Source: SAR86 cluster bacterium
GTDB taxonomy: Bacteria; Pseudomonadota; Gammaproteobacteria; Magnimaribacterales; AG-339-G14
Assembly (NCBI GenBank): GCA_028135785.1
Contig: JAOIHS010000005.1
Location: 1-64,000, forward strand
Direction: 5' to 3'
DNA: 64,000 nt
The stretch's first letter is position 1. Every line of letters starts with the position of its first letter. Below, piece by piece: positions 53,003 to 62,980 of the stretch. The position numbers and the translations under genes are program-made. Below the pieces are notes generated by a model, which did not search any database, was not told the DNA's origin, and saw only the letters and a program-made list of their open reading frames with translations.

Positions 53003-54742
53003 ATGGACAAAAATATGACATCTGGCGGAGAAGCTCTTATCAAAGCTTTAGCAGATGAAAAAATAGATATTATGTTTGGCTATCCAGGTGGAGCAGCTTT
53101 GCATATTTACGATGCGATTTATCAACAGGATAGAGTGCAGCATATTTTAGTTAGACATGAGCAGGCTGCAGTTCACGCAGCAGATGGTTATGCAAGATCA
53201 TCCGGTAAACCGGGAGTTGCATTAGTTACTTCTGGTCCTGGTGCTACGAATGCCATAACGGGTATAGCAACAGCATATACAGACTCTATACCGATGGTTG
53301 TAATCTCTGGACAAGTTGCAAGCTATTTAATTGGTACAGATGCTTTTCAAGAAACAGATATGATTGGAATTTCTAGACCAATCGTTAAGCATAGTTTTTT
53401 AGTTCAAAGCGCTGAAGAAATACCATCTGTAGTAAAAAAAGCTTTTCACATTGCTACAACAGGAAGACCTGGTCCGGTCGTTATAGATGTTCCCAAAGAC
53501 ATGACCGATCCAAATCATAAATTTGAATACAAATATCCTTCTAGTGTTTATTTGAGATCTTATCCGATTCTTGGTGAATCCGATGCAAATGAAGTCAAAG
53601 AAGCTGTAAAACTTCTTAAGTCTGCAAAGAAACCGGTTATCTATGCTGGCGGTGGAGTTATTCAAGCCGAAGCATCGGAAGAATTAATTCAACTTTCTAG
53701 AATGGTTGGCTGTCCTGTCACCAATACCTTAATGGGTTTAGGAGCTTTTCCATCAACCGATGATCAATTTATCGGCATGCTTGGAATGCACGGAACTTAT
53801 GAAGCAAATATGGTTATGAGCGAAGCAGATTTAATTTTTAATGCTGGCGCAAGATTTGACGATAGGATAACTAACAATCCAAAGAAATTTGGAATAGCTG
53901 CAAAAAAAATTCACATTGATTCAGATCCTTCGTCCATAGATAAAATTATTAATGTCGATGTTGCATTGCAAGGCGACGCAAAAATAGTTTTGGGTCAAAT
54001 TTGCGAGGAATTTAAAAACGCCTCCTACGATAAAAGCAATTTAGAGCCTTGGTGGAAACAAGTTAAAGAATGGAGAAACAAGCACGGTCTTAATCATGAC
54101 ATGCTAAATCTTCCTAATCAGTCAGATATCATTTTGCCTCAGCAAGTTATTCAATCTCTTTATAAGACAACAAAAGGAGAAGCCTTTATAACTTCAGATG
54201 TGGGACAACATCAAATGTTTGCAGCCCAATATTATAAATTTGATGAACCTAGAAAATGGATTAATTCTGGTGGTCTAGGAACAATGGGTTTTGGCTTGCC
54301 TTCAGCTATGGGAGTTAAATTTGCTTTTCCAGAAGAAACTGTGGCTTGTGTAACAGGCGAAGGCAGTATTCAAATGTGTATTCAAGAATTATCAACTTGT
54401 AAGCAATATGGCCTGCCAATAAAAATTATAAATCTTAATAACAGAGCTCTTGGAATGGTCAAACAATGGCAGGATATGCAATACAGCGGAAGATATTCTA
54501 GTATCTTGTATGAAGATTCACTACCCGATTTTGTAAAATTAGCTGAATCCTATGGGCATGTTGGCATCAAAGTAGAAAAATTTTCTGATCTTAATGATGC
54601 TATGGAAGAGTGCTTTTCACTGAAAGATAAATTAGTATTCTTAGATGTCCTGATTGATCCAGATGAACATGTTTACCCGATGTTGGAAGCGGGTGGATCT
54701 ATGGCAGAAATGAGAATTAGTAAAAAAGACAGAACGTTTTGA
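53003..54742 (+). CDS. ilvB: acetolactate synthase large subunit
   Basis: This ThDP enzyme makes acetolactate and acetohydroxybutyrate. The 579-residue protein has FGYPGGAALHIYDAIY, the catalytic Glu in HILVRHEQAAVHAADGYAR, SGPGATNAITGIATAY and the ThDP motif of the C-terminal domain near VTGEGSIQMCIQELSTC...NLNNRALG. It overlaps ilvH by 4 bp. No leader peptide of an ilv attenuator was recognised in the 75 bp upstream. Confidence 0.96.
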   Translation: MDKNMTSGGEALIKALADEKIDIMFGYPGGAALHIYDAIYQQDRVQHILVRHEQAAVHAADGYARSSGKPGVALVTSGPGATNAITGIATAYTDSIPMVVISGQVASYLIGTDAFQETDMIGISRPIVKHSFLVQSAEEIPSVVKKAFHIATTGRPGPVVIDVPKDMTDPNHKFEYKYPSSVYLRSYPILGESDANEVKEAVKLLKSAKKPVIYAGGGVIQAEASEELIQLSRMVGCPVTNTLMGLGAFPSTDDQFIGMLGMHGTYEANMVMSEADLIFNAGARFDDRITNNPKKFGIAAKKIHIDSDPSSIDKIINVDVALQGDAKIVLGQICEEFKNASYDKSNLEPWWKQVKEWRNKHGLNHDMLNLPNQSDIILPQQVIQSLYKTTKGEAFITSDVGQHQMFAAQYYKFDEPRKWINSGGLGTMGFGLPSAMGVKFAFPEETVACVTGEGSIQMCIQELSTCKQYGLPIKIINLNNRALGMVKQWQDMQYSGRYSSILYEDSLPDFVKLAESYGHVGIKVEKFSDLNDAMEECFSLKDKLVFLDVLIDPDEHVYPMLEAGGSMAEMRISKKDRTF

Positions 54743-55260
54743 TGATAAGTCACATAGCTATATTAATGGAAAATCAGCCCGGAGCTCTATCAAGAGTAGT
54801 TGGATTGTTTTCGCAGAGAGGATATAACATTGATTCTTTATCCGTAGCTCCTACTCAAGAGCCGACTCTATCTAGATTAACAATGACTACTTCTGAAGAG
54901 CCGGAAGTTATTAATCAAATTCTTCGTCAGTTATTTAAATTGATTGATGTTGTCATGGTTCAAAATTTAACTAGCGCCGAGTCCTTTAGCATTGAGCTTG
55001 CCATCATTAAATTGGCTTTAAATACCGAAGAAGTAAAAAAAATTATAGATGGAGAAAATAAAATATCTTGCAATATTGTCAACGAAACTGAAGGTTTCAC
55101 TATGTTCGAAGTGAAAGGCGAATCTGTAGCGATTGATAATTTTTTATCTTCATTGAAAGACCAAGAATTTCTTGAAGTGACTAGATCTGGCCAACTCGGT
55201 ATGACAACAGGTATGGCGTCTTTAAGAACTAACGATCAAACAAAAATATCTTACGATTAA
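54739..55260 (+). CDS. ilvH: acetolactate synthase small (regulatory) subunit
   Basis: This 173-residue subunit confers valine feedback control. The N-terminal ACT domain is HIAILMENQPGALSRVVGLFSQRGYNIDSLSVAPT, followed by the second regulatory domain with ELAIIKLAL and EVTRSGQLGMTTG. It is coupled to ilvB by overlap and precedes ilvC by 9 bp. Confidence 0.96.
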   Translation: MMISHIAILMENQPGALSRVVGLFSQRGYNIDSLSVAPTQEPTLSRLTMTTSEEPEVINQILRQLFKLIDVVMVQNLTSAESFSIELAIIKLALNTEEVKKIIDGENKISCNIVNETEGFTMFEVKGESVAIDNFLSSLKDQEFLEVTRSGQLGMTTGMASLRTNDQTKISYD

Positions 55261-56301
<1,041 letters not shown>

Positions 56302-56316
56302 TACTTTATTATTTTT

Positions 56317-56338
56317 TGATCACTTGGTATTGTGATCA
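56317..56338. repeat. short palindrome between ilvC and tRNA-Ile
   Basis: TGATCAC and GTGATCA form a perfect 7-bp inverted repeat around TTGGTATT. A T-run lies on its 5' side, not after it, so it is not a good plus-strand terminator. It could be a protein-binding site or a processing hairpin between ilvC mRNA and the tRNA. Confidence 0.4.
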
Positions 56339-56351
56339 CCCATTTACGAAT

Positions 56352-56428
<77 letters not shown>

Positions 56429-56453
56429 TTCAAATCCTATAGGAGCCGAAAAC

Positions 56454-56984
56454 TTAGCGTCTAGAAGATAAGGCTATTTCTTCAAAGTTTAGATCGGAAT
56501 ACTCAAAAACTGTTTCATTGATATAAGAACCAACATCTGTGTTCCAATCATAATGAATTCCAAGTTCACCATTTCTAGGTGGGCTTATTTTAAAAGTAAC
56601 CTTATAGAGCTCATTGATCTTTCCAGGCAATTTAATATTTTGAGCATAATGAATATTGTCAGATATATTGAGATGAGGAGTTAATCTGACTTTTGTTTTT
56701 TTCCCGCTTTCGCTCTCAATAAAAGCTTCAACTTTGAGATAAGCTACGAAACCTCCTAAAGGCGAACCTGTCGGAGCATTCTCAGACCAGTTTGCAAGCA
56801 TTTCTATGTGAATATCGGTAGCAGATTCAGCGCGAAAATAATTTTTAGGATGCACGGTATCTTTTGGAGCACCTTCAAAAATTAAGTCAATTCCAGGATG
56901 TATATTCTCTTTACCGATAATCATTTCTGCGGTAGAAATATTAAAAGAAGATATAAGCAAGCCTAATAAAAAGTAATTTTTCAT
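56454..56984 (-). CDS. P19/Tp34-like periplasmic protein (possible Fe/Cu-binding)
   Basis: This 176-residue protein has a signal peptide (MKNYFLLGLLISSFNISTA). The mature part follows the P19/FetP/Tp34 pattern: GIDLIFEGAPKD, ATDIHIEMLANWSENAPTG, GGFVAYLKVEAFIES, LTPHLNISDNIHYAQNIKLPG and YKVTFKISPP. In the family, a Glu/Asp, Met and His residues bind copper or Fe2+ at a dimer interface. Here the motif DIHIEM, H in IHYAQ, and HYDWNTD could supply them. The usual partner, an FTR1-like permease, is absent nearby. Its start is preceded by AGGAGGA. Confidence 0.72.
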   Translation of the reverse strand: MKNYFLLGLLISSFNISTAEMIIGKENIHPGIDLIFEGAPKDTVHPKNYFRAESATDIHIEMLANWSENAPTGSPLGGFVAYLKVEAFIESESGKKTKVRLTPHLNISDNIHYAQNIKLPGKINELYKVTFKISPPRNGELGIHYDWNTDVGSYINETVFEYSDLNFEEIALSSRR

Positions 56985-57066
56985 GATTTCATCCTCCTGA
57001 TAAATGATTAACTTGTTTAAATAGAATAGTTTAATAAAATTAATTTCACTGTAGTAATATATTTGT

Positions 57067-57669
57067 ATGTCATTTGAGGAAGCTAGAGTAATTTTTATTG
57101 TTTATACATGTTCAATAGTTCCTTTGCTATTGGTTCTCTTTTATAAAGAAATTTTCCCTAAGTGGGTGCCTACCTTTTATTTAGGAGCTTTCATAACTTG
57201 TGCGCTTGGATGGGAAATATGGATGACTTTCGGATTGGTAGATGGCGACCCTGTTAGCTTGAGAAGATCAGAAGTTTTAAATACTTGGTTGCCTCAAAAT
57301 ATAAATTGGATTTTAAATTCTTTAGGCGATGCTGGAGCGGTCTGTTTAGGCGGCCTTTGGCTGATGTGGCGATACGCAGGAAAAAATGCAAAAGTTTTTA
57401 ATAGTTGGGACTGGGGAGCTTTTTCAGTTTTGATGATCTGGTGTGTGGGACAAAATATTTTAGTAGAAATGTTTTTGTACCATGATCAACTATCAGTAGG
57501 AAAGCCGCTCTCTTGGGCGCCTCTTATTCCATCAGGTCCATATTTCAATCCACTATTATTCGAATTTAATGACCGAACCGTTATGTTGCAAACTCAAATA
57601 CCTTGGCTTATTTTGCCACCTTTTCTCTATATCGCAGTTATAAAGTTATCTAATAAGAGAACAATTTAA
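57067..57669 (+). CDS. unknown multi-pass membrane protein upstream of DUF4212 symporter
   Basis: This 200-residue protein has about five hydrophobic segments (for example VYTCSIVPLLLVLFY, TFYLGAFITCALGWEIWMTFGL and LPPFLYIAVIKL). Trp-rich loops include WILNSLGDAGAVCLGGLWLMWRYAG and LSWAPLIPSGPYFNPLLFEF. The family was not recognised. It lies 28 bp before the DUF4212 gene, probably in one operon with the symporter, and is divergent from the P19-like gene, so it could serve either. Sequence quality and codon use look like its neighbours. Confidence 0.7.
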   Translation: MSFEEARVIFIVYTCSIVPLLLVLFYKEIFPKWVPTFYLGAFITCALGWEIWMTFGLVDGDPVSLRRSEVLNTWLPQNINWILNSLGDAGAVCLGGLWLMWRYAGKNAKVFNSWDWGAFSVLMIWCVGQNILVEMFLYHDQLSVGKPLSWAPLIPSGPYFNPLLFEFNDRTVMLQTQIPWLILPPFLYIAVIKLSNKRTI

Positions 57670-57697
57670 TTTCACAGAATAAATTTAAATAGCACAC

Positions 57698-57964
57698 ATG
57701 AAGAATAGAAATTCAAATCAAGAATATTGGAGAGCTAATTTAAAAATAGTATCGGTTCTTCTTTTGGTTTGGTTCGTAGTTTCTTTTGGATTTGGAATTC
57801 TATGGTCTGAAACGCTTGATCAAATTCAGATCGGAGGTTTTAAATTAGGCTTTTGGTTTGCACAACAAGGAAGTATTTACGTTTTTGTTATTTTAATTTT
57901 TATTTATGTTTTTTTGATGAATCGATTGGATAAAAAATATTTTGAATCCAATGATCGAGATTAA
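57698..57964 (+). CDS. DUF4212 small subunit of a sodium:solute symporter
   Basis: This 88-residue protein has two membrane helices (IVSVLLLVWFVVSFGFGILW and QGSIYVFVILIFIYVFLM) with QEYWRANL at the N-terminus and LGFWFAQQGS between the helices, the DUF4212 pattern. Such proteins are encoded directly before an SSS-family permease and are thought to be its small subunit. The permease gene begins 6 bp later. Confidence 0.88.
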   Translation: MKNRNSNQEYWRANLKIVSVLLLVWFVVSFGFGILWSETLDQIQIGGFKLGFWFAQQGSIYVFVILIFIYVFLMNRLDKKYFESNDRD

Positions 57965-57970
57965 ATAATT

Positions 57971-59719
57971 GTGGAAGCCAAAGGACTAACTTATCTTTTT
58001 GTCGGACTATCTTTTGCCCTATATATTGGTATTGCGTTTTGGTCTCGAGCAAAATCCACCAATGATTTTTATGTAGCAGGAAAGGGCGTTCATCCAGTAG
58101 CGAATGGAATGGCAACAGCTGCCGATTGGATGTCAGCGGCTTCTTTTATTTCCATGGCAGGCTTAATAGCTTTTCTAGGAAGAGATGGTTCGGTTTATCT
58201 AATGGGGTGGACAGGCGGCTATGTTTTATTGGCTTTGTTGCTTGCGCCTTATTTAAGAAAATTTGGTCAATACACAGTGCCTGACTTTATAGGAACCAGA
58301 TATTATTCAAATGCGGCAAGATTAGTAGCGGTGATATGCTTGATATTTGTTTCGTTTACCTATGTTGCAGGTCAAATGAGAGGTGTTGGAATAGTTTTTT
58401 CAAGATTCTTGGAAGTTGATATTGATGTGGGTGTAGTCATAGGCATGGTTATTGTATTTTTCTACGCTGTAATGGGGGGAATGAAAGGAATCACTTATAC
58501 GCAGGTCGCCCAATATTGCGTAATGATCTTCGCTTATTTAGTACCTGCTATTTTTATATCTATATTGATAACTGGTAACCCGATTCCTCAATTAGGATTT
58601 GGAGATACTTTAGTAAATAGCCCTACATATCTTTTAGATAAACTGGATCAGGTGACAACGGATCTAGGTTTTAATGCTTATACAGAGAATACCAAAAGCA
58701 ATATTGATATTTTTTGTATCACAGCTGCGCTGATGTTTGGTACAGCAGGTTTACCACATGTAATTGTAAGATTTTTTACAGTTCCAAAAGTAAGCGATGC
58801 AAGAAAGTCAGCTGGATATGCTTTGGTATTTATCGCGCTCCTTTATACGACTGCTCCAGCAGTTGCTGCCTTTGCAAGAATAAATTTTATTGATTCTATT
58901 CAGGATGTTAATTATTCAGTCGCACCCAATTGGTTTAAAAACTGGGAAAATGTTGGTCTGATTGCTTGGCGAGATAAAAATAAAGATGGAAAAATTCAAT
59001 ATTCAGCTGGAAACGCTTTAGAGGGAGTTAGACCAGTTTATTCAGATACCAGAGGTGACTCTGGTGAAAGAGTTTTAGACAACAAACCCAATTCTACAAA
59101 TTCAAATGAAGTTTATATTGATAGAGATATTATGGTTTTAGCAAACCCGGAAATTGCTAAGTTACCAGGTTGGGTAATTGCTTTAGTAGCTGCGGGGGGC
59201 TTAGCGGCAGCACTATCCACTGCAGCAGGGTTACTTTTAGTAATTTCATCTTCTATTTCTCATGATCTCTTGAAAAAAACTTTCATGCCTAAAATAACCG
59301 AGCGAGAAGAATTACTTTATGCCCGAATAGCGGCTGGTTTCGCAATTTTAATTGCTGGATTATTTGGAATTTATCCACCAGCATTTGTTGCTCAAGTAGT
59401 AGCCTTTGCATTCGGGCTAGCAGCATCGACTATATTTCCAGCTTTATTAATGGGAATTTTTTCTAAAAGACTTAACAAAGAAGGAGCCATTGCTGGAATG
59501 TTATCAGGCTTGATATTCACAGCTTCTTATATTGTATATTTCAAATTTTTATATACCTCCTTAAATAATTCTGAAAATTGGTTTTTAGGAATTTCCCCAG
59601 AAGGAATTGGCTTCCTAGGCATGCTTGTTAACTTCTTCATTGCATTAACAGTCTCTTATTTTACTGCCAAACCTCCTGAAGAAATTAATCTTATGGTTGA
59701 AAACATAAGACGACCTTGA
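57971..59719 (+). CDS. sodium:solute symporter large subunit (SSS family, ActP-like)
   Basis: This 582-residue permease has about thirteen membrane helices. SSS hallmarks are FYVAGKGVHPVANGMATAADWMSAASFISMAGLIAFLG and GTAGLPHVIVRFFTVPKVSDARKSAGYALVF. The pairing with DUF4212 places it near acetate/short-chain organic acid type carriers, but the substrate is open. A hydrophilic insert near residue 335 has DKNKDGKIQ, which resembles an EF-hand loop. The start is GTG. It is the last gene of the three-gene membrane unit. Confidence 0.9.
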   Translation: MEAKGLTYLFVGLSFALYIGIAFWSRAKSTNDFYVAGKGVHPVANGMATAADWMSAASFISMAGLIAFLGRDGSVYLMGWTGGYVLLALLLAPYLRKFGQYTVPDFIGTRYYSNAARLVAVICLIFVSFTYVAGQMRGVGIVFSRFLEVDIDVGVVIGMVIVFFYAVMGGMKGITYTQVAQYCVMIFAYLVPAIFISILITGNPIPQLGFGDTLVNSPTYLLDKLDQVTTDLGFNAYTENTKSNIDIFCITAALMFGTAGLPHVIVRFFTVPKVSDARKSAGYALVFIALLYTTAPAVAAFARINFIDSIQDVNYSVAPNWFKNWENVGLIAWRDKNKDGKIQYSAGNALEGVRPVYSDTRGDSGERVLDNKPNSTNSNEVYIDRDIMVLANPEIAKLPGWVIALVAAGGLAAALSTAAGLLLVISSSISHDLLKKTFMPKITEREELLYARIAAGFAILIAGLFGIYPPAFVAQVVAFAFGLAASTIFPALLMGIFSKRLNKEGAIAGMLSGLIFTASYIVYFKFLYTSLNNSENWFLGISPEGIGFLGMLVNFFIALTVSYFTAKPPEEINLMVENIRRP

Positions 59720-59805
59720 TTAATAAAATTAAAATTTAAGACGTTTCTGTAAGGCTTAACTTTTCCTAGATTTTCTATATTCTTTATTAGGATTAAAGAG
59801 GGATT

Positions 59806-60897
59806 ATGAAAATTTTAAGAACACCAGATAAATGCTTTGAAAATATGAGGGATTATCCTTTTGAGCCTAACTACACAACTATAGAAACAAAAGATGGCAG
59901 CGATCTGAGGATTCACCATATAGATGAAGGGCCTACCGATGGTCCAATATTAATTGCAATGCACGGTCAGCCAGTTTGGAGTTATCTTTATTCGAAAATG
60001 ATTCCTTTTTTGACTGATGCTGGAATTAGAGTCATAGCTCCTGATCTACCAGGCTATGGAAAATCTGATAAACCTGCCACAAGAGAAGATTATAGCTACC
60101 AAAATCAAGTTGATTGGATGACAGACTGGCTAATGGCTAATGATTTTAAAAATGCGACTTTTTTTGGACAAGATTGGGGCGGTCTAATTGGTCTGAGAGT
60201 GGTTGCAAATGAGCCAGATAGGTTTGATAAAGTTTCCATGGGTAATACTGGCTTACCTTATAACCCAGAAGCACCCCAAGAAGTCTTGGACAAAATTATG
60301 GCTTTTAGAGAGAGCAGTCTTAAATTGACACCTTTTTCAATGTCTAAAGAAGTCAAGAAAATGGATGGAAAAAGTTTATCTAAAGATAATTCAAAAAATC
60401 ATCCAGCACTGAAATTTATGTATTGGCAAAAATTTTGCTGGGATACAAATGATTTGCCAATGGGTTTCTTGATGTCTCAAATGATGGAAAAGAATTCAAA
60501 ATTTAATTCTTTATTTTATTACTTATTCATTACTTTAGGCCTAGGAAAGTTTTATCCTTTTAAATCTAATGTTGCTAAGGCATACGAAGCACCTTTTCCT
60601 GATCCAAGTTACAAAATGGGCCCAAGAGCAATGCCAAGTCATGTTCCATCGATACCCGATCAATCTTTAGAAGCGCAAAAAAAAGCTAGAGAGTTTTTTA
60701 AACGATGGGATAAACCATTTTTAAGTGTTTTTGCCGGCGATGATCCAGTAACAAATGGAATTGAGCGAGATGTTTTAGAAATGTGCCCCAATGCTAAAAG
60801 TGCATCTCATATTGGCGGTGGACATTTTTATCAATGGACACGTCCAAAAGAATTATCTAATCTACTCATAAACTTTATCAACACAACAGGAGAATAA
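59806..60897 (+). CDS. haloalkane dehalogenase-like alpha/beta hydrolase
   Basis: This 363-residue hydrolase matches subfamily I haloalkane dehalogenases. It has MHGQPVWSYLYSKMIPFL, APDLPGYGKSDKP, nucleophile Asp-Trp in FFGQDWGGLIGLR, the acid in VFAGDDPVT and base His in IGGGHFYQW. In DhlA the oxyanion motif reads HGEP; here Glu is Gln. Members replace carbon-bound halide by hydroxide. At 363 residues it is about 50 longer than DhlA, the excess being in the cap (about 165-240). Epoxide hydrolase is a possible alternative. A ribosome binding site GAGGGA precedes it; a GST follows after 2 bp. Confidence 0.78.
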   Translation: MKILRTPDKCFENMRDYPFEPNYTTIETKDGSDLRIHHIDEGPTDGPILIAMHGQPVWSYLYSKMIPFLTDAGIRVIAPDLPGYGKSDKPATREDYSYQNQVDWMTDWLMANDFKNATFFGQDWGGLIGLRVVANEPDRFDKVSMGNTGLPYNPEAPQEVLDKIMAFRESSLKLTPFSMSKEVKKMDGKSLSKDNSKNHPALKFMYWQKFCWDTNDLPMGFLMSQMMEKNSKFNSLFYYLFITLGLGKFYPFKSNVAKAYEAPFPDPSYKMGPRAMPSHVPSIPDQSLEAQKKAREFFKRWDKPFLSVFAGDDPVTNGIERDVLEMCPNAKSASHIGGGHFYQWTRPKELSNLLINFINTTGE

Positions 60898-60899
60898 TT

Positions 60900-61511
60900 A
60901 TGTTGAAACTTCACTACGCGCCTAATTCAAGAGCGGAAAGGATTCTATGGCTTTTAGAAGAGTTAGAATTGCCTTATGAATTAAATTCAATGCCATTTCA
61001 TCCAGAGGCTTTAAAATCCGATGAACATCGTCAAAGACATCCATTAGGCAGAATTCCTGTTTTAGAAGATGGCGATATAAGTATTTATGAATCAGGCGCG
61101 ATCATCGATTATGTTTTAGAAAAACATAAAAATGGTGGTCTCAAGCCAGCCGTTGATTCTGCTGAATTCCCTTACTATCTTCAATGGTTTCATTTTTGTG
61201 AAGGCATGATTGCACAACCGATGAATACTATTGTAGTGCATACCATCTTATTGCCTCCTGAAAGAAGAGATGAAACAGTTCTGGGTCAGGCGCAACGTTT
61301 GGCTTCTAAATCTTTAGCAGCTTTAGAAGCTGCTTTAGAAGGAAAAGAATACCTAATAGGAGATTTCTCTGGAGTGGAGTTTATGACTGGACACTGCTGT
61401 ACTAAATTATCAGATTTAGGATGTGTAACTGATGAAATGCCTAATGTAAAAGGTTACGTTGAAAGAATTAAATCAAGACCAGCTTTTCAAAAAGCTATAT
61501 CAACAAAATAA
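60900..61511 (+). CDS. glutathione S-transferase
   Basis: This 203-residue cytosolic protein has the thioredoxin-like N-domain: LKLHYAPNSRAERILWLLEELELPYEL, cis-Pro in LGRIPVLEDGDISIYESGAIIDYV with the glutathione-binding Glu-Ser. An all-helical C-domain follows with LEAALEGKEYLIGDFSGVEFM. It sits between the dehalogenase-like gene and DUF1330, pointing to conjugation or removal of electrophiles as a shared role. Confidence 0.9.
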   Translation: MLKLHYAPNSRAERILWLLEELELPYELNSMPFHPEALKSDEHRQRHPLGRIPVLEDGDISIYESGAIIDYVLEKHKNGGLKPAVDSAEFPYYLQWFHFCEGMIAQPMNTIVVHTILLPPERRDETVLGQAQRLASKSLAALEAALEGKEYLIGDFSGVEFMTGHCCTKLSDLGCVTDEMPNVKGYVERIKSRPAFQKAISTK

Positions 61512-61520
61512 AGAAAAAAC

Positions 61521-61928
61521 ATGAAAGTTGAGAATAAAGTTAAACCAAACGATGAACAAATGGCAGGTTTCTTGGAAGGTGACATCGATAGTCCAATAGA
61601 GATGGTAAACCTATTAAAATTTAAAAACAAAGCCGAATATGAAGATGGCAGGATAACCGAACTATCTGGTGAAGAAGCTTATGCAATATATGGAATGGAA
61701 GTTCAAGAGCATTTAAAAAAAGTAGGTGGTGAGTCAATCTTCTTTGGTACTGTTGAGCGTTTAATGTTGGGCGAAGTCGAAGAGTTATGGGATTGGGTAG
61801 CAATTGCGAAATACCCCTCTCGAAAAGCAATGCTCGAAATGATGTCAGATCCTGATTATCAAGAGAGTGAAAAACACCGATCAGCAGGTCTTAAAGGGCA
61901 ATTAAATATAGAAACAAAGGCTCAATGA
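61521..61928 (+). CDS. DUF1330 domain protein
   Basis: This 135-residue protein has a ferredoxin-like dimeric alpha/beta barrel pattern: SPIEMVNLLKFKNKAEYEDG, SGEEAYAIYGMEVQEHLKKVGGESIFFGTVE and YPSRKAMLEMMSDPDYQESEKHRSAGL. These features are typical of DUF1330, whose function is unknown. It lies 9 bp after the GST and overlaps the next GST-like gene by ATGA. Confidence 0.85.
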   Translation: MKVENKVKPNDEQMAGFLEGDIDSPIEMVNLLKFKNKAEYEDGRITELSGEEAYAIYGMEVQEHLKKVGGESIFFGTVERLMLGEVEELWDWVAIAKYPSRKAMLEMMSDPDYQESEKHRSAGLKGQLNIETKAQ

Positions 61929-62980
61929 GCACTTCCGACTCCATTACTTTGATTGGAACTCCACCGTCTCCTTATACGAGAAAGATGGTAGCACTGCTTC
62001 GTTATCGAAAAATTCCATATAAGGCTATGTGGAGCGATCCATTGGAAACTTTAACGAAAGGAGTTTTAGCCGATTTAAAAATAGATCCGCCATCTCCTGG
62101 TCTATTGCCTACTTTTATCCTTCCGGATGAGACTGGCAAGTTACAAGCAGTTACGGATACAACTCCTTTAATAAGAAGGTTTGAAGAAGAATATCGGGAT
62201 AGAAAATGCTTGCCTAAAGATTCTATTCTTAATTTTATCAATTATTTATTGGAAGATTTTGCTGATGAATGGGTTACAAAATATATGTTCCACTATAGAT
62301 GGCACTTTAAAGAGGATGCCGATAATGCAGGAACTTTACTGCCTTTAAATCTTGTTGTGAATTTACCCAAAGAAGATCTTAATTCTATGAAAACATATAT
62401 TGCTGATAAACAAATTAGTCGATTAGGAGTGGTCGGCTCAAGTGATACGACTGCGCCTATGATTGAAGCTAGCTATAAAAGATTTTTAGGAATGTTAGAA
62501 GCTCATTTTGAAAATTTACCTTATTTACTAGGAAGAAGACCGAGCTCAGCTGATTTTGCTTTGTTTGGGCAGTTAAGTCAGTTGGTTGGATTTGATCCAA
62601 CCTCTAGAAGCTTGGCTCATGAGATTTCTCCAAGAACAGTGGCTTGGGTTGGAATTATGGAGGATCTCTCAGGATTAGAACCAATTGATGAGGACTGGAT
62701 AGATGTTAATAATATTCCCAATTCACTCAAAGTAATTTTAAGTGAGGTTGGTAAGGTTTACGCACCTGCTTTAATAGCTAATGCAAAAGCTCATAATGAA
62801 GGTAGCAAAACATGGGAAGCAGAAATCGACGACTCTACTTGGACTCAGCAAACTTTTTCTTATCAAGCTAAATGTTTGAAATGGATTAATGAAGAATTCC
62901 ATCAGCTAGACGATGGAGCACAACAAAAAGTAAAACATATTTTTGAAGGCACAAATTGCATGGATATTTTAAATTCATGA
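61925..62980 (+). CDS. long glutathione S-transferase-like protein
   Basis: This 351-residue protein has a thioredoxin-like N-domain (ITLIGTPPSPYTRKMVALLRYRKIPYKAMW, then LLPTFILPDETGK and VTDTTPLIRRFEEEY). A GST-type helical C-domain contains FLGMLEAHFENLPYLLGRRPSSADFALFGQL. It then continues about 100 residues past a normal GST, with SWT-rich sequence (KTWEAEIDDSTWTQQTF) of unknown role. It is coupled by ATGA on both sides to DUF1330 and DUF2855. Confidence 0.8.
   Translation: MSTSDSITLIGTPPSPYTRKMVALLRYRKIPYKAMWSDPLETLTKGVLADLKIDPPSPGLLPTFILPDETGKLQAVTDTTPLIRRFEEEYRDRKCLPKDSILNFINYLLEDFADEWVTKYMFHYRWHFKEDADNAGTLLPLNLVVNLPKEDLNSMKTYIADKQISRLGVVGSSDTTAPMIEASYKRFLGMLEAHFENLPYLLGRRPSSADFALFGQLSQLVGFDPTSRSLAHEISPRTVAWVGIMEDLSGLEPIDEDWIDVNNIPNSLKVILSEVGKVYAPALIANAKAHNEGSKTWEAEIDDSTWTQQTFSYQAKCLKWINEEFHQLDDGAQQKVKHIFEGTNCMDILNS

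Noticed and set aside
56317-56338. Intrinsic terminator after ilvC
   Set aside because: The 7-bp palindrome is not followed by a T-run on either strand.
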